Below are positions 1 to 21,262 of a stretch of 64,000 nt of DNA, piece by piece. The stretch's first letter is position 1, and every line of letters begins with the position of its first letter. The DNA lies in assembly GCA_009838915.1 (NCBI GenBank), contig VXQT01000002.1, positions 115,644-179,643 on the forward strand, given 5' to 3'. The notes under the pieces were generated by a model. That model saw only the letters and a list, made by a program, of their open reading frames with translations. It made no database searches and was not told where the DNA came from. The position numbers and the translations under genes were made by a program. Source of the stretch: Chloroflexota bacterium (GTDB taxonomy: Bacteria; Chloroflexota; Dehalococcoidia; Bin125).

Positions 1-3000
1 GCAAAAAACTCGAGCACCTGCTGGGTACCGATGAGCGTATCCGCCGGATGCTCGACGGCATCGACCTGGACGACTCCCAGCACCAGTTCCTCGAGACCAC
101 CCTGGAGAAGGAGACGGCCAGCGTCGGACCCGATCAGCGCAACAAGGAATGGGCGATGATCGAGGTCTACAAGCGACTGCGGCCGGGCGACCCGCCCACG
201 CTCGACGCCGCCCGCGCCATGCTCGAAGGTCAGTTTTTCAATCCCCGCCGCTATGACCTCGGCCGCGTCGGCCGCTACAAGGTCAACAACCGGTTGCGCG
301 CCACGCACGCCCAGCTCGACCCCCGCTGCGAGCAGCTCGGCTTCGACGCTGACCGTGGCGCCGGCGACGACGCACGCGAGCAGGCCCTCTGGATGCGCGA
401 CTTGCTCGCCATCGTCTTCACTCAGGTCGCGATCAACAACGGCATCCAGAGCGACGACGACATCGACCACCTCGGCAACCGCCGCATCCGCGCCGTCGGC
501 GAGCAGCTCCAGAATCAGTTCCGCATCGGCATGGTTCGCATGGAGCGCGTGATCCGCGAACGGATGACGATCATCGATCCCGACCAGGCAGCGCCCTCGG
601 CCCTGGTCAACATCCGACCCGTCCAGGCCGCGGTCAAGGAGTTCTTCGGCGGACACCAGCTCTCGCAATTCATGGACCAGACCAATCCCCTCGCCGAGCT
701 GACCCACAAGCGACGCCTCTCGGCTCTCGGGCCGGGCGGCCTGAGCCGCGACCGGGCCGGTTTCGACGTGCGCGACGTGCACTACTCGCACTACGGCCGC
801 ATCTGTCCGATTGAGACCCCCGAAGGCCCCAACATCGGCCTGATCGGTTCGCTCGCCACCTACGGCGTGCTCAATGACTACGGCTTCATCAAGACCCCCT
901 ACCGGCGGGTCGTCCAGGAGCTGGCCCCGGATCATCCCGACCTGATCGGCCGCGTTCTGGCCGAGCCGGTCGAGGGCGAGGGCGGCGCACTGATCGCCGA
1001 CGAGGGCGACGAGCTGACCGCCGAGCTGGCCGAGCGGATCGCCGCCGCCAACGACGCGCCGCTGCGCATCCTGCCCTATGTCTCCGACGATGTGGTCGAA
1101 CTGACCGCCGACGACGAGGCCGACGCCGTCATCGCCCAGGCCAATGCCCGGCTCGACGCACGCGGCTACTTCCTCGACGACCGCGTCGAGGGCCGCCTCG
1201 GCCGGCGGTTCGAGGAGTTTGCGCGCGAGGACATCCAGTACATGGATGTCTCGCCGCGGCAGATCGTCTCGGTCGCCGCCTCGCTGATTCCGTTCCTCGA
1301 ACACGACGACGCCAACCGCGCCCTGATGGGCGCCAACATGCAGCGCCAGGCCGTGCCCCTGGTTCGGCCCGAGGCCCCACTAGTCGGCACCGGCATGGAG
1401 CGCAACGCCGCCCAGGATTCGGGTCAGGTCGAACTGGCGTACGCCGACGGCGAGGTTCGCCACGTGACCGCCGAGGCCATCATCGTCCACTACGACGAAC
1501 CGATCGACGGCGAACACCTGCATACACACCGGCTGGTCAAGTTTCTGCGCTCCAACCAGGGCACCTGCATCAACCAGCGCGCGATCGTCTCCAGCGGCGA
1601 CCGCGTCACTACCGGACAACCGCTGGCCGACTCCTCGTCCACCGACCAGGGCCGTCTCGCCCTGGGACAGAACATCCTCGCCGCGTTCATGTCCTGGGAG
1701 GGCTACAACTTCGAAGACGCCGTGATTGTCTCCGAGCGCCTGGTGCAGAACCACAAGTTCACCTCGATCCACATGTCCAAGCATGAGGTCGGCGCTCGCG
1801 AAACCAAACTCGGCAACGAGGAAATCACCCGCGACATCCCCAACGTCGCCGACGAATCGCTCGCCCACCTCGATGCCGAGGGCATCGTCCGGATCGGCGC
1901 CGAGGTCAGGCCCGGCGACATTCTGGTCGGCAAGATCACGCCCAAAGGCGAGACCGAGCTGACCGCCGAAGAAAAGCTGCTGCGCGCCATCTTCGGCGAG
2001 AAGGCGCGCGAGGTGAAGGACACCTCGCTGCGCGTCTCGCATGGCGTGCGCGGCGTCGTCGTTGACGTACGCGTCTTCAACCGCGATGAGGAAGACGAGC
2101 TGCCGGCCGGCATGCAGAAGCTGGTCCGCGTCACGATCGCCGAACGGCGCAAGCTCCAGGTCGGCGACAAAATGGCCGGACGCCACGGCAATAAGGGTGT
2201 GATCTCCACCATCCTGCCAGTCGAGGACATGCCCCATCTCGAGGACGGCACCCCGATCGATGTCGTGCTCTCGCCGATTGGCGTGCCCTCGCGTATGAAC
2301 CTCGGCCAGATTCTCGAGACCCAGCTTGGCTGGGCCGCCAGGGAACTCGGTTTCCGCGCCATCACCCCGGTGTTCGACGGCGCGTCCGAGGAAGAGCTAC
2401 AGGACGCCCTCGCCCGAGCCTGGATCGTACGCGAGGCGCACAGCGCCCGAGCGGCGCAGAACGGGGCCGACGGCGGCGAGGACACTCCGGGACAGGCCGC
2501 AGAAGCCTCGGTGCTCGGCGCCGGCATCGACGTGCGTACATCGGAGTGGCTGGCCCAGCGAGGCTACGACTCCGAGACCATCCGCGTCGCCTTCGACCGC
2601 CAGGATCGAGACACTACCGGCGCGGCGAGCCGCATCGCCCTGGCCGAGTGGCTGATCCAGCGGGGCGAGTCTCGCGCCGCGCGCAACTGGAGCGAGGCCA
2701 CCCTGGCCGAACACGCCACCCGAATCGAGCGCGAGCAGCGCGTCTCGCGGCCCGTGTTCGGCAAGCAGCGCCTGGTCGACGGTCGCTCCGGCGAGTTGAT
2801 CGACCAGCCCGTCACTGTCGGTTTCATCTACCTGCTCAAGCTCTCGCACATGGTCGAGGACAAGATCCACGCCCGCTCCACCGGCCCCTACTCGCTAATC
2901 ACCCAGCAACCGCTGGGCGGCAAGGCGCAGTTTGGCGGCCAGCGCTTCGGCGAAATGGAAGTCTGGGCGCTCGAAGCCTATGGCGCGGCCAACATCTTGC

Positions 3001-3258
3001 AGGAGCTGTTGACCGTCAAATCGGACGACATCGTCGGACGTGTCAAGGCCTACGAAGCGATCGTCAAGGGCGATCCCGTCGTTGACGCGGCCATGCCTGA
3101 GTCGTTCCGCGTGCTGCTGCGCGAACTGCAGAGCCTCGGCCTGCACGTCGAAGTGCGCAACCAGGAAGACGAAGCCATGGTGCTTGAAGTGCCCAGCCGC
3201 GACGACATGCCGCAGCTCGGTGTGAACCTGTCCGGATTCGAAGGAGAGGATGTGACCG

Positions 3259-3266
<8 letters not shown>
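1..3266 (+). CDS. rpoB: RNA polymerase beta subunit, 5' end outside the window
   Basis: Catalytic beta subunit of RNA polymerase. The reading frame is open back to the window edge (from base 3), so the N-terminal part is missing; the first in-window ATG at 48 is internal. The rifampicin-binding region lies at about 642-731 and keeps the residues whose change gives resistance elsewhere (the Asp of FMDQ, the His of THKRR and the Ser of RLSALGPGG), so the enzyme should be rifampicin sensitive. Downstream come the conserved GYNFEDA block, [21 protein letters not shown] and the C-terminal [19 protein letters not shown] and [19 protein letters not shown] blocks. The stop overlaps the rpoC start by 8 bp, so the two are translationally coupled. 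Confidence 0.98.
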
Positions 3267-7698
<4,432 letters not shown>

Positions 7699-7725
7699 GT
7701 CGGAGATACGGCGACTGCTTGAGCA

Positions 7726-7754
7726 GGGGCGCTCTCGCCGCGCGGGAGCGCCCC
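7726..7754 (+). terminator. Hairpin after rpoC
   Basis: Perfect 9-bp stem GGGGCGCTC / GAGCGCCCC with an 11-base loop, 28 bases after the rpoC stop. It is followed by CTCT rather than a full T-run, so it is a plausible but not textbook intrinsic terminator for the rpoBC message. No promoter could be recognised for the next gene. Confidence 0.6.
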
Positions 7755-7818
7755 TCTCGCAATTCAACGAACTGGCCCGCGCGCAAATCACGTCAGGGCG
7801 CAGCGAAACGACACATCC

Positions 7819-8861
7819 ATGACCTCCGTCAGCGACTACCGCCTCTACCCCGCTATTCAGGCCCAGCCCTCCGAGTGCGCCAAAGTGTTGAGCAGCGCCC
7901 AGCCGTTCGACCGCGCGGCTCAAACGCTCTCGGAAGCAACTCGAGTCTGGACCGTCGGCATCGGGACCTCCTTCAACGCCGCCAACGCCGCGGCCTGGAT
8001 GCTGCGCGCCGCCGGACTCGAAGCGCGACCGCTGACCAGCTTCGAGTTCGCCGCCTGGCCTGCCGTCTCCGACGGCGACGCCGTGCTGCTCTTCGCCCAC
8101 ACCGGACGCAAGACCTGGAGCGGTAACTCCCTGGCGCTCTGCATCGAGCGCGGCATCCCGGTCGTCCTGGTCACCAAGATCGAGACCGGATTCGACCTCG
8201 AGTCCTTCCCCGACCACATAACTGTCCTGCACACCACGACCCAGGACCCGTCCTCGATGTACACCGTCTCGCACACCACCGCGATGACGGCCGCTGCGCG
8301 GATCGCCGACCTCGTCTCGCCAGGCTCGATTGGCGACACGTCCGAGATCCCCTCGGCATTAGCGTCGGCGCTCGCGCTGGAGGAAGAGATTGCGGAGCTA
8401 GCCGCCGAGTGGTCGGATGGCGCGCTGATCGCGCTGGGCGCAGGTCCAATGCTTGCCGCAGCCGAGGAGGCGCACATCAAGATCGCCGAGGCCTCGCGCC
8501 GCCAAATCCGCCATCAGGAACCGGAGTCCTTCCTCCACGGACCCGTGATTCAGCTACTCGACAGCAACCGCGTCACGACCTTCGCCGCCAACGACGGCTC
8601 GGCCGAGCGTTCACGCGCCATCACGCAACTGACGATGGACATGGGCTGCTCGGCCGCCTGGGTCGCGCCCCGCAGCGTTGCGGCGCCCGAGTCCGCTCGC
8701 CACCTCGTGCTCGCCGAGCTGTCGCCCGAGCTGCTCGGCATCCCTGCCGTCGTCCCCGGCCAACTCCTCGCCGCCCACCTCGCCGCCAACGACGACGTCA
8801 ACGCCGACGACTTCCGCACCGACGTCCCCGAGTTCCTTGCTGCCCTGTCAAAGCTGTCGCT

Positions 8862-8865
<4 letters not shown>
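7819..8865 (+). CDS. SIS-domain protein, GlmS-isomerase-like without glutaminase domain
   Basis: 348 residues with two sugar isomerase (SIS) domains. The first carries GIGTSFNAANAAAW (about residues 47-60), the phosphosugar-binding loop seen in glucosamine-6-phosphate synthase; the second carries GAGPMLAAAEEAHIKIAEAS and the ESFLHGP block typical of the isomerase half of GlmS. The N-terminal glutamine amidotransferase domain with its Cys is absent. The protein may therefore isomerise or deaminate an amino-sugar phosphate, or bind such a ligand; the substrate cannot be told. No clear ribosome site precedes the ATG. Its stop codon overlaps that of valS by 4 bp (shared TTAA), so the two genes are strictly convergent. 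Confidence 0.8.
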
Positions 8866-11702
<2,837 letters not shown>

Positions 11703-11777
11703 GATGGACGTAGTGTCATCTGGCCGGTCTGGAGAGCGTTGCGGTCCGGCGCGAGGCAGCCATCGAGCGCGCCGAAC

Positions 11778-12668
11778 CTAGCCTACGCCGACCAGTACGC
11801 CGTCAATCACTTCGGACTCGTCACTCGGAGCCGCCGCCGGCTCGTTGCGCCGTCGCCGCCGGCGCTGCCGTGCAGCTTCCAGCTCGTAGAGCATGTCCAG
11901 GCCCTGCCGCGTGTCCGACGCCACCCTGGCCGGATCCTGCCGTTCGAGCCGGCGTCGGAACAGCCAGTAGGTGAACGCCTGCCACTCGGCGTGCTCGATC
12001 CGTTCCGGATCGGCGTGTTCGCGAGCGTTGGCGGACCGGTAGTCGCGCAGTAGATCCGCCTGGCGCGCGCCGTAGATGCGGCCGAAGACGTCGGCGTCAA
12101 GTTCCTCCCGCTGGTGCGAGAACGACAGGCCATTGCGCTCCTTCTGCAGCACGCGCTCCATCGCCAGGTGCAGCGCCTGCTCCACGCGCACGCCGTAGAG
12201 GAAGTTGAGGTGCGCCCAGTACTTGGGCGTGCCCAGCCGTTCCTGGAACTCCGGCTCACTGAGCGCGACCGGCGGAGACTCATCCACGAGCATGGCTTCC
12301 ACCTCGTGTAGCGGCAGCAGACCGCGAGGCGCCGCGTCGCAGATCCGTTCCGCCAGCAGCAGCCAGTCGAAGGCTTCGTGCTCGATCAGATAGGCATACT
12401 CGCGCCCGTCGACGAACTCGCGCGGCACTTCCCAGTCGCGAATGCAATCCAGCAGCGCATCGAACCACGGGCGCCCGCCGATCACTTCGGTAACGAACGC
12501 CGCGATGTACGTGTCCGGTCCTAGTTCGACTAGATCGGCGTCAACGCCCGAGTCTTCGTGTAGGTTGGCCTCGGCGGCGAAGCCGGTGTCCGGCCTGCCC
12601 TCACGCTCTGCCAGGCGGGGAAAGGGAACGTCGCCTGCCGACTCCGCTGCTTGGTCCGAGTTCGCCAT
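11778..12668 (-). CDS. Unknown protein downstream of secA
   Basis: 296 residues, function not recognised. The ATG at 12668 lies 2 bases after the secA stop, which argues for co-transcription with secA and coupled translation; an upstream in-frame ATG at 12725 would overlap secA. The product looks soluble: no signal peptide or membrane segment, mostly charged and helix-forming sequence with several Trp residues (RPWFDALLDCIRDW, EHEAFDWLLLAERICDAA, KYWAHLNFLYGVRVEQALHL). The C-terminus has a run of eight Arg/Gln residues (RQRRRRRR) that could bind nucleic acid, then a short acidic tail. Valid as a gene because its frame is long, tightly spaced and codon-consistent with its neighbours. Confidence 0.7.
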   Translation of the reverse strand: MANSDQAAESAGDVPFPRLAEREGRPDTGFAAEANLHEDSGVDADLVELGPDTYIAAFVTEVIGGRPWFDALLDCIRDWEVPREFVDGREYAYLIEHEAFDWLLLAERICDAAPRGLLPLHEVEAMLVDESPPVALSEPEFQERLGTPKYWAHLNFLYGVRVEQALHLAMERVLQKERNGLSFSHQREELDADVFGRIYGARQADLLRDYRSANAREHADPERIEHAEWQAFTYWLFRRRLERQDPARVASDTRQGLDMLYELEAARQRRRRRRNEPAAAPSDESEVIDGVLVGVG

Positions 12669-12670
12669 GT

Positions 12671-15400
<2,730 letters not shown>

Positions 15401-15447
15401 CCGTCAGTCCCCCATCAGCCAGCCCACAGTCGCGGGCATACACATCC

Positions 15448-15476
15448 AGTGTAACGGTGACGAAGATGCCCGTGAA
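15448..15476 (-). promoter_or_regulatory. Predicted secA promoter
   Basis: On the minus strand, TTCACG (-35-like, 15471-15476) and TACACT (-10-like, 15448-15453) are separated by exactly 17 bases. This gives a leader of about 40-45 bases before the secA ATG. Predicted from sequence only. Confidence 0.45.
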
Positions 15477-15505
15477 TCGATCCAGCCGCAGGCTGCCAGG
15501 TTCCC

Positions 15506-16453
15506 CTACCGGAACAGCGCCCCCACCGAATCGCCCTCGTGAATTCGACGGATTGCCTCACCCAACAGCGGCGCGATCGAGACCGTCTCCAACATCGCCC
15601 CGCGCCGCTCCTGCGGCAGGGGCAGCGTGTCGGTCAACACCACCGAAGCGATCGGACTGGCCGCGAGCCGTTCCAGGGCCGGATGTGGGAGGATGCCGTG
15701 AATCGCCGCCGCCCAAATGCTACGCGCTCCCTGGCCGCGCAGCATCTCGGCTACTTCGCAGAGCGTGCCCGCAGTCACGATTTCGTCATCGATGATCAGC
15801 ACGTCCCGATCGACCACATCGCCGATCAGTTGCAGCATCTCTGCCCGGTCGTCGTTGCTGGTGCGGCGCTTTTCGGCGATCGCCACCGGCATGCCCAGCA
15901 GATCAGCAGCGGCCCGGGCCCGCTTGGCCCCGCCGAAGTCGGGCGATACCACCACACCGTCGAAGCCGCGCCGCTGAAAGTGCTCGACCATGAGCTGCTG
16001 CGCGGTCAACTCATCCGTGGGGATGTGGAAGAAGCCCTGGATCTGTCCGGCGTGCAGGTCCATCGTCAGCATTCGGTCGGCGCCTGCGGTCTGGATCAAG
16101 TCGGCGAACAGCCGCGCCGTGATTGGCACCCGCGGCTGGTCTTTCTTGTCCGAGCGACCGTAAGCGAAATAGGGCACCACCGCCGTAATCCGCCCGGCCG
16201 AGGCGCGCCGCGCCGCGTCGATCATGATCAGCAACTCGACCAGGTGATGGTTGACCGGCTTGGCGCCCGGCTGAATCAGGAAGACATCGCGCTCGCGGAT
16301 GTTCTCCAGGAACTGGACGAACGTGTTGCCGTTGGCGAAGTCGAACACGTTGGCGCAGCCCAGCTCCACATCCAGCGCCGCGCAGACGTCGCGGGCCAGC
16401 TGCGGATGCGCGTTCCCCGTAAACACGATCGGGTCGCCCACATATCGACTCAT
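15506..16453 (-). CDS. prs: Ribose-phosphate pyrophosphokinase
   Basis: Makes phosphoribosyl pyrophosphate from ribose 5-phosphate and ATP, feeding nucleotide, His and Trp synthesis. 315 residues, normal for class I enzymes. Diagnostic blocks: FANGNTFVQFLENIRERDVF, the flexible ATP loop region PYFAYGRSDKKDQPRVPIT, TMDLHAGQIQGFF and the ribose-phosphate loop IIDDEIVTAGTL. The loop has Val where most bacterial enzymes have the second Asp (DDxxDTxGT), and the flexible loop reads SDKKDQPR in place of the usual QDRKxxxR. AAGGGGTG lies 7 bases before the ATG. The next gene on this strand is secA, 105 bases away with its own promoter-like signal. Confidence 0.95.
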   Translation of the reverse strand: MSRYVGDPIVFTGNAHPQLARDVCAALDVELGCANVFDFANGNTFVQFLENIRERDVFLIQPGAKPVNHHLVELLIMIDAARRASAGRITAVVPYFAYGRSDKKDQPRVPITARLFADLIQTAGADRMLTMDLHAGQIQGFFHIPTDELTAQQLMVEHFQRRGFDGVVVSPDFGGAKRARAAADLLGMPVAIAEKRRTSNDDRAEMLQLIGDVVDRDVLIIDDEIVTAGTLCEVAEMLRGQGARSIWAAAIHGILPHPALERLAASPIASVVLTDTLPLPQERRGAMLETVSIAPLLGEAIRRIHEGDSVGALFR

Positions 16454-16599
16454 CGCTGTGCACCCCTTGATCGCTCGCGGTCGGCGTACGCCGTCACGTT
16501 AACTCAAGACCCTGCCTCAATCAGGTTCGAGCGGAGGTTGTCAAGGATTTGCACGCGCGAACGGTGGATGAAGCGCACCGCGTCACTCCCGCGACCCCT

Positions 16600-16760
16600 C
16601 TCCGTCATTCCCGCGAAGGCGGGAATCCATACGGAACAGGGGTTGTGTGAGGGACCGGCTGTCGCGTACGAGTCTCAGCCGCAGTGGAGCTAGGGCAAGG
16701 CTCGGCACAGTGCGCGACGGTCTTCCTGAATGGATTCCCGCCTTCGCGGGAATGACGGAG
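16600..16760. repeat. Inverted pair of 31-bp palindromic repeats (family 2), MITE-like
   Basis: Bases 16600-16630 and 16730-16760 are exact reverse complements of each other over 31 bp. Each copy contains its own 8-bp stem ATTCCCGC / GCGGGAAT with a 4-base loop (16607-16626 and 16734-16753). The 99 bases between them have no convincing gene. This accounts for most of the 540-base gap between prs and groES. The same core recurs at 17303 and 24071. Confidence 0.85.
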
Positions 16761-16881
16761 TCGGCGGGCATGATCGGGACAGCGGGAGTACCGGCGCCCC
16801 ACATCCGCTGGACCTAGAGTGCAGTGGATTACGCAACACACCGATCCAGACGTAACGACCCGCCCGCTGCGCCCGACACTC

Positions 16882-16910
16882 TTGCAGCAGGTCGGTTCCT
16901 TGCCTACGAT
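16882..16910 (+). promoter_or_regulatory. Predicted groESL promoter
   Basis: TTGCAG (16882-16887) and TACGAT (16905-16910) are separated by 17 bases, and the expected start of transcription at about 16917 falls at the edge of the CIRCE operator. The position relative to CIRCE supports a vegetative promoter under HrcA repression. Confidence 0.65.
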
Positions 16911-16917
16911 GCACTCG

Positions 16918-16944
16918 TTAGCACTCGAAGCGTGAGAGTGCCAA
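16918..16944 (+). promoter_or_regulatory. CIRCE operator (HrcA site)
   Basis: TTAGCACTC, nine bases, GAGTGCCAA. This matches the CIRCE consensus TTAGCACTC-N9-GAGTGCTAA at 17 of 18 arm positions. HrcA binds this element and represses groESL until heat shock titrates GroEL. No hrcA gene is in the window. Confidence 0.93.
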
Positions 16945-16993
16945 CGATTCCAATCAGGCAAGCAACCAGCAACAGGGAATGGAAGACTGCACT

Positions 16994-17290
16994 ATGGCCA
17001 CCGAGCTCAAGCCGCTCAACGACCGCCTCGTGATCAAGCCGCTCCAGCAGGAGCAGGTCCTGTCCTCCGGCATCGTCATCCCCGACTCGGCCAAGGAAAA
17101 GCCGCAGCAGGGTGAAGTCATCGCCGTCGGCCCGGGCAAGCGCGATGACGCCGGCGCCCGCGTTCCGCTCGACATCGAGTTGGGCGACCGCATCCTCTAC
17201 AAGAAGTACACCGGCCAGGAAATCCAGATCGACAACGAGGACCTGATCGTGCTCGAAGAGCGCGAGGTCCTCGCCAAGCTGGTCGTCTAG
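16994..17290 (+). CDS. groES: Co-chaperonin GroES
   Basis: 98-residue lid of the GroEL chamber. Contains LKPLNDRLVIKPLQQE at the N-terminus, the mobile loop region SSGIVIPDSAKEKPQQGEV and the roof and C-terminal blocks GDRILYKKYTG and EDLIVLEEREVLAKL. The ATG at 16994 is chosen over the in-frame ATG at 16979 because GGAAG lies 8 bases before it and the protein then begins MATELKPLNDRL like other GroES. First gene of a two-gene operon under CIRCE. Confidence 0.96.
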   Translation: MATELKPLNDRLVIKPLQQEQVLSSGIVIPDSAKEKPQQGEVIAVGPGKRDDAGARVPLDIELGDRILYKKYTGQEIQIDNEDLIVLEEREVLAKLVV

Positions 17291-18985
<1,695 letters not shown>

Positions 18986-19011
18986 GTCCACCCGCCCCAA
19001 CGAGCATCAAC

Positions 19012-19044
19012 ACGAGCCCCCGACGCCCAGCGTCGGGGGCTCGT
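19012..19044. terminator. Strong bidirectional terminator between groEL and the racemase gene
   Basis: Perfect 14-bp stem ACGAGCCCCCGACG / CGTCGGGGGCTCGT, loop CCCAG, with T-containing sequence (TCGTTA) on the groEL side. Serves the convergent genes on both strands. Confidence 0.88.
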
Positions 19045-19047
19045 TCG

Positions 19048-20190
19048 TTAGCGAACCGCACCCGCAGTCTTCAACTCTTCACCCTGCGAGCCGTTCAGGC
19101 CGATTTCGGACAGAATCTCGTCGGTGTGCTCGCCCGGATACGCCGGAGGACCCTGGATCGTCGACTTTGTCCGGCTGAACCGCGGCGCAGGCGCAGGTTG
19201 CACGACACCGGCGACCTCCTCGAACGCGCCGCGCGCCTTCGCGTGCGGGTGATTCGGGGCTTCCCAGGGCTCCAGCACCGGACCGAAGCAGACATCCGAG
19301 CCTTCGAAGATCGCTTCCCACTCCGTGCGCGTCTTGGTGCGGAAGATCGCCGTCACCCGCTCCTTCAGCTCCGGCCAGCGGGTGTTGTCCATCTGATGCG
19401 GCAGCTCCTCGTTCTCCAGCCCCAGCAGTTGCAGCAGCTCGGCGTAGAACTGCGGCTCAATTGAGCCGATCGAGACGTACTTGCCATCCAGCGTCTCGTA
19501 GGCGTCGTAGAAGTGCGCGCCCGTGTCGAGCACGTTGGCCGCGCGGCCGCGCCGCCAGCCGCCTGTGGCGAGTCCGGCGTGGACGGACGTGATTAGCGAC
19601 GATGCGCCGTCGACCATCGCCGCGTCCACCACCTGCCCCTTGCCCGAGCGCTGCGCTTCGATCAGCGCGCCCAGCATGCCCACCGCGAGATACATCCCGC
19701 CGCCCCCGAAGTCGCCGACCAGGTTGAGCGGCGGCACCGGCGCCTGACCCTTGCGCGCGATCGGCGCAAGCGCCCCGGCCAGTGAGATGTAGTTGATGTC
19801 ATGCCCCGCCATGTGCGCGTAGGGACCCTCCTGGCCCCAACCCGTCATTCGCCCGTAGACCAGCTTCGGGTTGCGCTCCAGGCACACGTCCGGCCCCAGC
19901 CCCAGGCGCTCCATCACGCCGGGACGGAAGCCCTCGAACAGCGCGTCCGCGCCCTCGATCAGCTTGAGCGCCACCTCGACGCCCTCGGGATTCTTCAGAT
20001 CCAACGCAATCGACCGGCGCCCCCGAGCAAGCAGATCACCGGGCGGATTCGCCGGCGCTTCCGATGGCGCGTTCGACGCCCGATCAATGCGCACGATGTC
20101 CGCGCCCATGTCGGACAGGATCATCCCGCAGAATGGGCCCGGTCCGATGCCCTGGAACTCAATGATTCGAATGCCGCTCAGCGGTCCCAT
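19048..20190 (-). CDS. CoA-transferase family III protein, alpha-methylacyl-CoA racemase-like
   Basis: 380 residues, close to known 2-methylacyl-CoA racemases in block order: [64 protein letters not shown] and [13 protein letters not shown]. The catalytic residues known from the mycobacterial enzyme are all present: His130, Asp160 and Glu245. It should epimerise the alpha carbon of 2-methyl-branched acyl-CoA, a step needed before beta-oxidation of branched chains or sterol side chains. Family III also contains CoA transferases with a catalytic Asp, but the His/Asp/Glu set favours a racemase. Monocistronic, divergent from the following acetyltransferase. Confidence 0.85.
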   Translation of the reverse strand: MGPLSGIRIIEFQGIGPGPFCGMILSDMGADIVRIDRASNAPSEAPANPPGDLLARGRRSIALDLKNPEGVEVALKLIEGADALFEGFRPGVMERLGLGPDVCLERNPKLVYGRMTGWGQEGPYAHMAGHDINYISLAGALAPIARKGQAPVPPLNLVGDFGGGGMYLAVGMLGALIEAQRSGKGQVVDAAMVDGASSLITSVHAGLATGGWRRGRAANVLDTGAHFYDAYETLDGKYVSIGSIEPQFYAELLQLLGLENEELPHQMDNTRWPELKERVTAIFRTKTRTEWEAIFEGSDVCFGPVLEPWEAPNHPHAKARGAFEEVAGVVQPAPAPRFSRTKSTIQGPPAYPGEHTDEILSEIGLNGSQGEELKTAGAVR

Positions 20191-20260
20191 ATCGTGCTCC
20201 TCACGAACCTGATGCAGGTCTCACGCAGGTCTGTCGTGTCAGTCAGCAGGGTAACGCGCC

Positions 20261-20752
20261 GTGACCTATCAGATTGAGTCCGTCGGCCACGACGCCTGTC
20301 CGGAAGTGATCGAGCTGATCCACCGCGTCTTCGACGAGTACGGCTTCATCTGGGATCCCGAGGACGAGTTCTGGGATCTGCTGTCCGAAGAGCATGCCTT
20401 CCCGTACCGCTCGCCTATCGGTGCGTTCTGGGTGATGCGCGACAAGTCTGATGCGGTTGTTGGTTCCATCGCCGCCAATCGGATCGACGGACCGACCGTC
20501 GAGCTGCACCGCCTGTACCTCGACGCTCACCTGCGCGGTCAAGGACTGGGCCGTAGGCTCTTCGAGACCGCTGTCGCGTGGGCGCGCGAACACGGCGCAG
20601 GGCGGATCGAACTCTGGTCCGACACCCGCTTCGAGGACGCCCACCGGCTCTACGAACGCCTCGGTTACGTCAAGTCCGACACCCGCAAGCTGAACGACGT
20701 CAACCAGACCGTCGAGTTCAAGTACGAACGCGACCTCTCGGACTCCACCTGA
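20261..20752 (+). CDS. GNAT-family N-acetyltransferase
   Basis: 163 residues. The acetyl-CoA loop is LRGQGLGRRLFE (RGQGLG at 92-97), preceded by the strand VELHRLYLDAHL and followed by RIELWSDTRFEDAHRLYERLGY, the typical motif B and Tyr-containing end of the GNAT fold. Starts with GTG; CAGGG lies about 10 bases upstream. Substrate unknown. It ends 100 bases before nuoA, and a separate promoter for the nuo genes lies in that gap. Confidence 0.8.
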   Translation: MTYQIESVGHDACPEVIELIHRVFDEYGFIWDPEDEFWDLLSEEHAFPYRSPIGAFWVMRDKSDAVVGSIAANRIDGPTVELHRLYLDAHLRGQGLGRRLFETAVAWAREHGAGRIELWSDTRFEDAHRLYERLGYVKSDTRKLNDVNQTVEFKYERDLSDST

Positions 20753-20769
20753 CAACGCTCAACCAGACA

Positions 20770-20799
20770 TTGACCCTGATCACTGGGCGCGGGTACGAT
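20770..20799 (+). promoter_or_regulatory. Predicted nuo operon promoter
   Basis: TTGACC (20770-20775), 18 bases, TACGAT (20794-20799). The -10 hexamer is the same as that predicted for groESL. Expected leader about 50 bases to the nuoA GTG. Confidence 0.55.
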
Positions 20800-20855
20800 C
20801 TGTTCGCACCGGGCAATCAGGTCCCGGCCATTGGAGCGGGTGACGGCAGGTAGAC

Positions 20856-21245
20856 GTGTCCGAACTGTTCGAGAACTATGGCGCAGTGCTGGTCGCGATC
20901 CCGGTCGGGATCATGCTCGTCCTCACCGCGCTGCTGGCGACCAAGCTGCTCGCGCCCCAGCGCCGCACCGCGCTCAAGGGCCAGGTCTACGAGTGCGGCA
21001 TGCTGCCGATCGGGCGCAACTGGGCCCAGGTCCACGTTCGCTACTACACCTATGCCTTGCTCTTCCTCGTATTCGACGTTGAAGTCGTCTTCCTCCTGCC
21101 CTGGGCCGTCTCGTTCCTCGGACTGATGGACGGGGCAGAGTTTGGCAAGGTCATTCTCTGGCAGATGGTGCTGTTCATCGGCACGCTGCTGATCGCCCTC
21201 GCCTATGCCTGGCGCAAGGGCGTCTTCGACTGGCAACGAAACTAA
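20856..21245 (+). CDS. nuoA: NADH-quinone oxidoreductase subunit A
   Basis: 129-residue membrane subunit with three predicted transmembrane helices. Family motifs are YECGMLPIG and the block [22 protein letters not shown]. It helps anchor the quinone-reaction module to the membrane arm of complex I. GTG start. First gene of a ten-gene run in which genes overlap or are spaced by no more than about 33 bases except at the nuoD-nuoH junction. Confidence 0.95.
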   Translation: MSELFENYGAVLVAIPVGIMLVLTALLATKLLAPQRRTALKGQVYECGMLPIGRNWAQVHVRYYTYALLFLVFDVEVVFLLPWAVSFLGLMDGAEFGKVILWQMVLFIGTLLIALAYAWRKGVFDWQRN

Positions 21246-21262
21246 CGGAGCGAGAGCGGCGT

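Noticed and set aside
16500..16545. Perfect TTGACA on the minus strand upstream of prs
   Set aside because: The sequence 17 bases downstream (ATTGAG) is a poor -10, so I do not call a promoter.
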